Shown: positions 1 to 8,589 of the stretch, piece by piece
Layout of the letters: the number at the start of each line of letters is the position of its first letter
Position numbering within the stretch: position 1 is the first letter of the stretch
Assembly: GCA_933207985.1 (NCBI GenBank)
Contig: OW240915.1
Span: 279,854,373-279,918,372 of the forward strand
Direction of reading: 5' to 3'
DNA: 64,000 bases
Origin: Pelobates cultripes
Taxonomy: Eukaryota; Chordata; Amphibia; Anura; Pelobatidae
Translations under genes and position numbers: made by a program
The notes under the pieces: generated by a model
Databases searched by the model: none
What the model was told of the DNA's origin: nothing
The model's input: the letters and a program-made list of their open reading frames with translations, nothing else

Positions 1-1211
1 CTAAACAATGCTTTCAAAATCTTAGAGATTGTAATAGTTTTATTTAAAAACACCTTACCTAAGCAAAAAATAATGGGGGTTTAGTTACATTATATGATCA
101 TATATTGCATAAGCCTGCCACAACGTCAATGTACCCCATTCTTGGCAGGTCCTACTCTAGCAGCCTAATGCTTGCCCTTATATATATATTTATATATATG
201 TATATACATATTTTTTTTTCTTCATATTTTGAAGACAAAATGTTAATTAGCTTGTATATTTTTTATATGTCCTTTGAATAACACACATGTATAGTTAAGA
301 ATCTTGAACGCAATACAACTTTCTTTCAGTAAAGTAACTTTTATTTCTTAGTTTCCATAATATAAAGTATGTTAGTATATAAAAAAAAATATTGTGTATT
401 ATTGCTTTGGCTGCAGGAATGAAATCTTTTTTGATGCAGAGACGATCAAATATTCAGCAACAACAAGGGAAATAATGAATTAAAAAAAGTACAGACACTC
501 AGCAATAGCAAGGGCACAAGCAGCTGCTTGCAATAGCTACTAATGCAAATACCATGCTTTTTATTCAATTTCCATCACAAAGAAAACATAACAAATGCAA
601 AGCAATATCTTTAAAAAATCTGCTCTTGAAAAAGCTACTTCTAAACTATAATGCGAGATATACACACACATAAAAGCTTATAATTCTCTCTTTAAGGCAA
701 AAACAAGTGGTTTGTTTAAACTGCCATCATCTGGTAATTCTAATTAGATAAAATTCTGGAAACCTTGCCCATTAGTATTTGGGTAGTAGAAGAAAAAAAA
801 AAAAAAAGATTCTGGTCTGAAGTAGAGTGCGGATAGCTCTGATTAGACTATGAATATGCTATGTTACATTCTACCGCAATCCATGGAGATATGAAACTAA
901 AATATTATTTTGCTTGCTAAACAATGAAATGTATAGAACAGCAAATGGATTTGCAAAATAGTCAAACTAAAAATATTTGTAGCTCATTTATTAAAAATAC
1001 AGCTCATTTATTGCTTTGAATCATTGGCCTCAAATGTTCAATTATATTATCATTACACCTGGTCATTCAGTGATTTGTCCGAATTCCTTAACTCATACGG
1101 ATGAATCACACAAAAAAACAATATGGATGATGGACTTGCGGTTGTTTTTGTTTTGGGATTCACCTGTGGCACAAAAAACTTTGATGGGAAAAAAAGTTGA
1201 TTGGTTTAGGG
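1..1211. other. AT-rich non-coding sequence, no recognised element
   Basis: AT-rich sequence with short A and T runs and a TATATA stretch near 180-210. I see no exon-like open frame, terminal repeats or LINE tail on either strand. It is probably intergenic or intronic, possibly with repeats too old to recognise by eye. Confidence 0.6.
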
Positions 1212-1726
1212 NNNNNNNNNNNNNNNNNNNNNNNNNNNNNNNNNNNNNNNNNNNNNNNNNNNNNNNNNNNNNNNNNNNNNNNNNNNNNNNNNNNNNNNNN
1301 NNNNNNNNNNNNNNNNNNNNNNNNNNNNNNNNNNNNNNNNNNNNNNNNNNNNNNNNNNNNNNNNNNNNNNNNNNNNNNNNNNNNNNNNNNNNNNNNNNNN
1401 NNNNNNNNNNNNNNNNNNNNNNNNNNNNNNNNNNNNNNNNNNNNNNNNNNNNNNNNNNNNNNNNNNNNNNNNNNNNNNNNNNNNNNNNNNNNNNNNNNNN
1501 NNNNNNNNNNNNNNNNNNNNNNNNNNNNNNNNNNNNNNNNNNNNNNNNNNNNNNNNNNNNNNNNNNNNNNNNNNNNNNNNNNNNNNNNNNNNNNNNNNNN
1601 NNNNNNNNNNNNNNNNNNNNNNNNNNNNNNNNNNNNNNNNNNNNNNNNNNNNNNNNNNNNNNNNNNNNNNNNNNNNNNNNNNNNNNNNNNNNNNNNNNNN
1701 NNNNNNNNNNNNNNNNNNNNNNNNNN
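1212..1726. other. Assembly gap (515 Ns)
   Basis: An uninterrupted run of N. Open frames that cross it are artefacts of translating N. The bases on both sides are ordinary AT-rich sequence, so nothing can be said about the missing part. Confidence 0.99.
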
Positions 1727-4324
1727 TTATCTGCTGCTGTGACATGTCCGACAGTTGGTGCATGGTTTTCTATAAATCAGTTATAGAATAAAACATCAGC
1801 ATTCACGTATTTCCCTCCCAGTGATCTTTTACTGCACCGGCAGTGTATAAAAAAGAACTGGCATTGATGTTTTCCTTAATTTAATGATATTTTGGATTGT
1901 AGGAATTTATTTCACTTTGAAAAAAATAAAAAAGGATTAGTATTATCCTCAGCTGCATTCTTCATGTACCTTAAGCATTCCCCCAAATGACTCCTGTAGA
2001 TAGCACTGCAAGTAGACAGTTCTCCAAATCCAGTAAATCAAGTTCATGATAAAAAAATGTAAAACTGTGAAAACAGGTCATCGCTCAAATGTTGGTGCTC
2101 AAAACATAAATTCACTGGACTTTACAGGCATATGGATTTAAAACAAAGTTAAATAGCTATAACCTTATGGGTAAAAAAAAAATCACAAGATATAGTCTAG
2201 AAATGTAAGAGAGTAAGGAACAATACATATTGAAGTTGTATAGTAATAAAATGTACATAAGTTCTTGTATTTTAAAAGAGTAAATAAAATATGAGTGTCT
2301 TATGATCCTACATTATATATTCAAATAATGCAATTTCGTACAAATTCAAAAAAGTGGAAATTCAATTACTACCATCTCAAAACATAATTTGTCTTTAATT
2401 TTTTTTTTTTTGTAATAAATAAAATAGGAATATCACATGAAATCTGCCTGTATCTTTCTTTTATGTTTGCATAAAGGGGGCTTTAATATCAGTGAAGCAC
2501 CTCCATCATCCTTCCTTAATCCAATGGCATTACACTATTTGTTTTTCACTTATGATTAAGTGTTCTGCGCAACATGAAAGAGTGAGGTGGCTGTTTCTAC
2601 ATGATGGAATACATTTTTAAAATAGTGCAATAATTCCTGGATCAGCTGGGACTCCAATAGACAGCACCAATTCCTGAAAATCTGCAGTTGCACCCTGTTA
2701 ATGAGTTGTTTTACCCATTGGAGCTCCCATTGATTTTTTATTTCATTTTTTGGTTATTTCTATAAATTGTTTTTATCATACTGCCCAAACTGACCTAAAA
2801 CTATGATCACACATGTTTACTAAAAATGTTTTGCTAATTTATTGTACACCTTGTTTAATGTGGGACAGTAATATACAAGCATGGCTTTAAAAGTATGAGT
2901 TCAAAAAATGAAGTAAACAATTCACTTATTGAGTTCAGTAGTGTTTTTCTCTGTAAATAGTGTAATCCTAGAATTTTATAAAGCAAGTTTCCTTCCACTT
3001 GAGTCATATTGTGGATAAATTTATATTGATTCTCTATCATTGTCTACCATTCCAATTCTCTACCATTTCAGTTCCATAACCATATGAGATACTATTCTCG
3101 TCATATCATATAATTGACGTGGCAACCTGATATGCCTTTTAAAACTACACTCACAATTAGGTTAATGTCATTTCTCTATTGATGCAGATGTACAAGATGC
3201 CTATATAAACAACCAATATTTTAAAATCATATGGCCACTTGCTTAATGGCATTTAGGATCACACCAGGTTATCATAATTGTAGCTAATTAAATAACCCTG
3301 TTGTGCGGTTACTAAAATAAATAACTAGCTTTCATGATTAATTTTATTTTATTGGCAAACTTGCACAATATTATCTTTTTCATTTAATTTTGAATCAGTT
3401 TTCAACCCAAGATCTAAATTAATAAGTGTAAGAACTTTCCCTCTAATCTTTTTCATTTATTATGATGAAGAATAATAGCTGAACGCAGTGGCACTTTACC
3501 TGATCAGAGAGCTAATTCTCATGGTCTAATATATTGCTATTCTTATACTCTTCCGCAGTACATTGTCTTTGGATTAATGCCTATAGACTGACTTTGATTC
3601 TGTCCTTGGTGTTATGCCAGGAGTCGAGTTAGTACCCTCCTGTTCTATTTGGTTTTTGGCTCTGATGCTTATAATTAGAAGGATATATTGACTTTACTCT
3701 GTGGCCAGGCTTAAATCTTATATACAACAGTGTCCCATTTTAATATGCCTCTCTAAGATAGGTTCATTCTGTGCCATCATTCAAATAAAATACCATTCGG
3801 CTAAAGAATGGCAGCTTGAGAGGAGAAATGTTAAAAAGACGATGTAATACAAAATATAACAAAATGAATAAAAGTCAACAGTGGCTTAACTCTGAACATA
3901 TTTCCAAACACTGTAATTTGTAAAAAAAATACTTAAAAAGCTACTGTTTCACATATTAAAAGGTACATTAATATGCTAGGTCATATTTTTATAATATGTG
4001 TTTCCGTCAAGTCGAATGGTTTTCTCTTGATTTTAATTTACTAGTAAGGGTCTGCACGCTCAAATATGATCTTCTATGCATGTTTTAAGAATAGTATGCT
4101 CTTAAACAAGAACAGTAATGCAAACAAACCAGAAAATGGTCAGCAGTTTCATTAGCCTTCATTATAATATATTGTATGAATATAGTGCTGTGGTGTTTGC
4201 TATAGTATTAGCATACGTAAAGGAAATGACTCTATAATATGATTACAATGCCAGAAGACACTGCAGTGAGATTGATCTTAACATTTTCTAGAAACACTGT
4301 TTTGTTCTAAATCAAAGTGAGACT
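1727..4324. other. AT-rich non-coding sequence, no recognised element
   Basis: About 2.6 kb of AT-rich DNA with poly-A and poly-T runs and no coding signal. I found no terminal inverted repeats, LINE tail or LTR. A 61-codon minus frame near 2855-3040 has no recognisable motif and is within chance expectation. Confidence 0.55.
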
Positions 4325-4464
4325 TGCCGGGAACTGAAAGTAAATTTAGAGTAAAAGTGGGCCAAAATAGCCAAATTAAAAACATTTAATTCTTTAAGTC
4401 ATTTCAGTTTTTAATCTTGGCTATTTTGGACTTAAATTTCAAAATTCACCTTGAATTCCCTGCA
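4325..4464. mobile_element. Foldback MITE, about 140 bp
   Basis: The two halves are imperfect reverse complements. The left arm begins TTGCCGGGAA and contains CCAAAATAGCCAA followed by ATTAAAAAC. The right arm carries the complementary TTGGCTATTTTGG and ends AATTCCCTGCAA. A short spacer near 4383-4408 separates them. There is no coding capacity. The superfamily cannot be decided because no clear target duplication is visible. Confidence 0.6.
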
Positions 4465-4736
4465 ATTATATATTTAGTGAAAAGGGGAGTTTAAGAACTC
4501 TCTATTGGTGCTTTTTATACTGTATTCATTCTACATATTAATTCTTTATGGTTGTATCTTAGTAAGATACCCTATGTGTTAATTTTAGACCTGTTTAAAC
4601 ATAAGAATTTTTCCCTATTGTCTTTTTATTTTGGTAATGTAGGATTGTTCTGCTGCCTACACATATGTTCTCTTTTTTTGGCATTTGCAACTGTTTGGCT
4701 GTTCATGCCTAAATTGTTTTTTTTATGTTTGTTGTA

Positions 4737-5040
4737 GTTGTTAGTGCTGTGCGTTCCACGGTGGAACGCACACATATACTTCACCCGCGTCGACGCCGCG
4801 TCGTTTCCGGCGCGACGCACGACTGCGGGTGCTGTGCGTCCCATGGTGGAACGCACATCTATTTCCTGCACGCGAGGGCGCCGCGTCATTTCCGGGGCGG
4901 CGCGTGCATCTCGCAATTGATTGGTCCTCACATGCGAACGCCGCGCCGCTTCCGGTTTGGGCGCGTGCGTTCCACGCTGGCTACCACCATCCATGTAGAC
5001 GCCGGATTACTTCCGGTTTTCACCAACGAGCGTCCCTTTG
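4737..5040. repeat. CpG-rich imperfect direct repeats
   Basis: A GC- and CpG-rich island in AT-rich surroundings. A block starting GTGCTGTGCGT and containing a GGTGGAACGCAC palindrome occurs near 4741 and again near 4828. Each is followed by an xGCGTCxTTTCCGG-like segment, and a more diverged third copy runs about 4930-5040. It lies directly upstream of the TATA-like box and hammerhead-like core at 5087-5159, so it could be the upstream promoter region of that element. A host CpG island is the alternative; no exon is visible. Confidence 0.6.
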
Positions 5041-5120
5041 ATTTGGCCACACCAGGGAGCTATTATCAATTATGGTCAGTATGTTATATTTAAAGGAAGT
5101 TTTTTGATGCATGCTTTTTT

Positions 5121-5159
5121 ACACTTCTGATGAAGCCATTGGCGAAACGCGTTAAGTGT
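5121..5159 (+). ncRNA. Hammerhead-ribozyme-like motif (type I layout)
   Basis: Stem I is ACACTT (5121-5126) paired with AAGTGT (5154-5159), six perfect pairs. The core CTGATGA (5127-5133) is followed by one extra A, then stem II GCC-ATT-GGC (5135-5143), then GAAA. A minimal stem III (A-C, two-base loop, G-T) leads to GTT, the expected cleavage position after 5153. Very short stem III is known from hammerheads of Penelope-like elements and retrozymes. The extra A between CTGATGA and stem II departs from the standard core, so activity is unproven. Confidence 0.65.
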
Positions 5160-5274
5160 TATTTTATATAGCTTTTTATTTTATTGTATTTGTACTACTA
5201 TTAAATATACTTTTAAAGCTATATTTTATCCTCATTCTATTTATATCATCATACTTCCTGGCCTGTATATCCTA

Positions 5275-5340
5275 CAGTGGGGATTATACCACTGTATACC
5301 TTATATACTAGAGCAAGTTATCTGCTCTAGTAAATGTAAG
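5275..5340 (+). ncRNA. Structured module 1: hairpins A and B plus donor-like GTAAGTA
   Basis: Hairpin A pairs CAGTGG (5275-5280) with CCACTG (5289-5294) around loop GGATTATA. Hairpin B pairs CTAGAGCA (5308-5315) with TGCTCTAG (5323-5330). GTAAGTA, a good 5' splice-site match, starts at 5336. The same order recurs at 5470-5535 with different stem sequences. Confidence 0.55.
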
Positions 5341-5469
5341 TATAATATACTTATATTTACTTATTTATACTATTATTGGAAATTACTACACCATTGGAGT
5401 TCTCTGTATTTCTTTTATCTATACCACCACACCATTGGAGTACTCAAGACGCTGGACTTCTCATCCTAA

Positions 5470-5535
5470 GACGGGGATTGTACCGTCCACGCCTATCACG
5501 GTAGAGCTCCCACAGTAGCTCTACCAAATGTGAGT
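5470..5535 (+). ncRNA. Structured module 2: hairpins A and B plus GTGAGT
   Basis: Hairpin A pairs GACGG (5470-5474) with CCGTC (5483-5487) around loop GGATTGTA, almost the module 1 loop. Hairpin B pairs GGTAGAGCT (5500-5508) with AGCTCTACC (5517-5525), nine pairs. GTGAGT starts at 5530. Against module 1 the stems have changed on both sides while pairing is kept. Confidence 0.55.
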
Positions 5536-5810
5536 GTAAAATACCTTCGTTTTATTTATTACTCCTTCTCAATATTGTTAAAAATACTACACTACTGTAT
5601 ATATTTCTTTTTGTTTTCTTTTTGAGGACAAATTACCTGCAACTACTAAGAGACATCAAGTGTATGTATATTTAATTTATATAAGGCGCGGTTTCTCTCC
5701 TCCCCTTTTTATATTGTTCTTATCAAGGCTGGGAATCCTTGTTTTTTGTTACTGCTGCCTATCTACTGTTTATCTTTGGAGTGAGCACCCGACATATCTA
5801 TTTTCCTTCT

Positions 5811-7098
5811 CATATATTTAGTGAAGAATATGAAAGTTTTGGTGGTTTTTTTCTGACCATTTTTCGGTTACATTACGAAGAGAGGTCAGTGACCGTCAAG
5901 TGGGTGTTCTGTTTTTTATTTGAAGGGATAGCAGTATATTCCGTATTTGGGTACATTCTGAATACTTGCTTGGTATCTATACTTATATTATATTCTTCTT
6001 TACAAATTAGCTCTGGGAGTTATTTGCCTGAGGATGCTATATCTGTAAAGCATCTGCAGCAATAAGAATAAGGGCAAACTCGCTGTTCTGAAGTAAAAAG
6101 GCACTCATGCGGAAAATTCAAGATGTGTGACAAAACCCGAGGCAAAAGAATAGCTTTAAAGTACATGAAATAGCTCCGAGCTATTTATTAAAATATATAT
6201 AATATGCACATTTGTATTAGCTCCTATTTAATATTGCAGTGTCTAGAAACATATCTAAGAGAAAAAAAGACATAGTAAAATATTTAAAAGTATTAGAGTG
6301 GAGCCTTAGAATTTCATAAGCGATATTTTATTATTAACCTCTTCACTACCAAAATTAAGTATACATACTTTTATTTTTTTTTTTTTTTTTTTTGCAGTAT
6401 TGAATTTAATCTATAAAAGCTCAATCACCCGCATTTATACACTAGAAATGATTACCAATGTGTAGAAGAAATGTTCTCTGCCGGAAACAACTAGTCACTA
6501 TGATAATACCTGCAAGTTTGCAAAAATTCTAACCAATGCAAATAACTATAATAACTATAAGCAAGGCATTTGACTATTTGTATCGATTTTTGTCACACCT
6601 AGTATATGTGAGAAAAATGTCATTATAGCTTTTACGCTAACATTTAAGACGCTTTGTGAAATATTGCAAGAAAAGTTCAACTTTATACTGGTTAAAGCTT
6701 TTTTTTACTCAAATAATTGTTTATAAAGTATGAACAAGTAAATAAAAATTAAAATTGTGTAAATTGACATAATTGTAATTTCAAGGTTTGTATGCAAAAC
6801 AATCTATACACAAAATCGCTGTTACAATATTTTTATATTAGCTAGCTATGCATCTCTTGTTTCAAATAAATGTTATGCTAATATTATTATTCCTTAAGGT
6901 GAGATTTATTTAATATTTACGTTAATCAATTATATAGATGAGGGTAGATAAGCATTGCCATCTCAGTTTATTTAGATAGATGCTTTTCTGAAGAAAAATA
7001 ATAAGGAAAAGAAATGTAGGGCATTTTATGAAAAATTCTCCTGGTGCACCATTTACAAATTTAATAAACATGAACTTAGATGAGAAAGCATAGTGTCT
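5811..7098. other. AT-rich non-coding sequence
   Basis: AT-rich DNA with a long T run near 6370-6395. The first part may still belong to the preceding repeat. I see no other recognisable element or exon. Confidence 0.5.
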
Positions 7099-7679
7099 TT
7101 AAAGGGACACTCCACTGCCAAAATACAAACTAAATAAAACTTACTGTTTAGTAGATATACGCCAAATGAGAACTTGCATGCATTTCAATATGCAGTTTTC
7201 ATTGGAGTTAAAAACTATGCAGTTTTCATCGGAGTTAAAAACCGCTTGCAAAAACTACAGATCTCTTGTCTGCTGCCTTTGCAAACCCTCCTCTTGTAAC
7301 CCAGTCCAGACTTTATGTAACTATCCAATCACAGACTTCCCAATGCAGCTCAATGAGAAGTCTTTGCAAGCAGCGGCGTACATACCGGGGTCGCAGGGGT
7401 TGAGGCTGCAACCGGGTCCGGCCCGTCCGGTATGTACCCACTATGGCCAGCCTCTTCTCCTGGGGGGCCCAGGAGCCAGCCACCTCAGGGCCCCCCCGAG
7501 ACTGGCCCTGGTGTCACCTGGCGGGCAGGGTGACACCAGGGCACGACGCGCGAGGGAGCTGAACAGGGAGCACTCAGGGGAGAGTGCTCCCTCGTGCGCC
7601 CACCAGCCTGCCTGCTGGGTGACACCACTGGACCCCAGGGAATCCCCTCAGCTCTCCCAAAGGTAGGGAATTTTTTTGA

Positions 7680-7945
7680 AAAAACATGTGTGTTAGCATG
7701 TGTGTGTGTTAGCGTGTGCGTGTGTTAGCATGTGTGTGTGTAAGCGCGTGTGTGTGTGTGTCTGTTAGTGAGTCTGGTGTCTGTTAGCGAGTGTGTGTTT
7801 TGTAAGTGAGTGTGTATGTGTCTGCCTGTCTGTCAGTGAGTGTGTATCTATGTCTGTCACTGAGTGTGTGTCTGTCAGTAAATGTGTGTGTCTGTTAGCT
7901 AGTGTGTATGCGTCTGTTCGTGAGAGTGTGTGTGTGTCTTCAGCA
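7680..7945. repeat. GT-rich minisatellite inside the hAT element
   Basis: Degenerate tandem units built on GTGTGTGTGTCTGTTAGCGA. A related CA-rich array lies in the hAT-like element at 24.3-24.7 kb, on the opposite strand sense. Open frames here are by-products of the repeat. Confidence 0.75.
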
Positions 7946-8310
7946 CTTACCTTTCTCCAGCGCCGGACTCCCTTGGCGCTGGGGATCTCTCCGCCCTGAT
8001 CCACCTCTCAGCTCCGCATGCTCGTCAAGAGCCGTGCGTGCATTCAAACCGCCCATAGGAAAGCATTACTCAATGCTTTCCTATGGACGTTCAGCGTCTT
8101 CTCACTGTGATTTTCACAGTGAGAATCGCGGAAGCTCCTCTAGCGGCTGTCAATGAGACAGCCAATAGAGGCTGGATTAACCCTCAGTGAAACATAGCAG
8201 TTTCTCTGAAACTGCTATGTTTTCAGCTGCAGGGTTAAAACTAGAGGGACCTGGCACCCAGACCACTTCATTGAGCTGATGTGATCTGGGTGTCTGTAGT
8301 GGTCCTTTAA
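7942..8310. mobile_element. T2-like fragment inside the hAT element
   Basis: The segment ends in GTAGTGGTCCTTTAA at 8310. It resembles the MITE at 19448-19973: a TTTCTC-CAGC-like start with GGCGCT, CCATAGRAAAGCATT-like and AATGCTTT repeats, CAGCCAAT, and a CACTTCAYTGAG block before the end. It is probably the 3' part of a T2-like MITE carried within the hAT element, which is itself inside another T2-like MITE. Confidence 0.55.
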
Positions 8311-8589
8311 GTGTGTGTATCTGCATGCACTGGCGTACATACCGCGGTCGCAGCCCTGCGACCAGGGGCCCGCCGCCATGTGTTACGGCCTCGGCCCGCA
8401 CAGAGTAAGTGCGGAGGGCCCACGGATCAGTTTTTGCACCGGGGCCCCATGGGTTGTGTGTACGCCACTGTTTGCAAGGCAAGTGCTCTGAAAAATTGCT
8501 GCCTCTCGAGTTAAGTGCAAATAAGCTAAGCAAACCATAAAGCTTTCAAGCAGGCTAAAGTGCTTTAGGGGTTTAGGAGTATCCCTTTA

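Larger units (their letters stand above)
5087..5810 (+). mobile_element. Hammerhead-bearing structured repeat, copy 1
   Basis: Order of parts: TATTTAAA at 5087-5094; hammerhead-like core at 5121-5159; two modules, each made of hairpin A, hairpin B and a splice-donor-like GTRAGT (donors at 5336 and 5530). A T-rich tail follows and includes CTTTTTGAGG near 5620. The block near 5725-5790 (GGCTGGGAA, CTGCTGCC, AGTGAGC) is also found in the copy near 41400-41490. A 108-codon frame at 5739-6065 shows no known motif and probably is not a gene. I infer a non-autonomous retroelement; the 3' boundary is uncertain. Confidence 0.6.
7371..8470. mobile_element. hAT-type non-autonomous element with 8-bp TSD TTTGCAAG
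   Basis: The left end reads CAGCGGCGTACATACC and the right end TGTGTACGCCACTG. Both are flanked by TTTGCAAG (7363-7370 and 8471-8478), a perfect 8-bp duplication as expected for hAT elements. Inside are a GC-rich left part, a GT-rich minisatellite, a T2-like fragment and, near 8330, a second hAT-like left end (CACTGGCGTACATACC). The internal end suggests a composite of two related copies. No transposase is present. Confidence 0.75.
7099..8589. mobile_element. T2-like MITE (TTAA ends), split by a hAT element
   Basis: The left end TTAAAGGGACACTCC (7099) and the inverse of the right end, TTAAAGGGATACTCC (read from 8589), match at 14 of 15 positions and both include the TTAA target. Without the 1.1-kb hAT insertion the element would be about 390 bp. 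TTAA targets with TTAAAGG-type ends are typical of the T2 MITE family of Xenopus. There is no coding capacity. Confidence 0.75.

Noticed and set aside
1016..1786. Long open frames across the N gap
   Set aside because: They consist mostly of untranslatable N; no real sequence supports them.
4626..5093. Arg/His-rich open frames on both strands of the CpG-rich region
   Set aside because: Overlapping frames on both strands follow from GC-rich tandem repeats without stops; no motif and no splice context.
5739..6065. 108-codon hydrophobic frame after the hammerhead-bearing repeat
   Set aside because: Looks membrane-like only because the DNA is T-rich; the homologous copy at 41.4 kb does not keep the frame.
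7166..8533. Several 70-160-codon frames in the hAT element
   Set aside because: They lie in GC-rich and GT-rich non-coding repeats and match no transposase.
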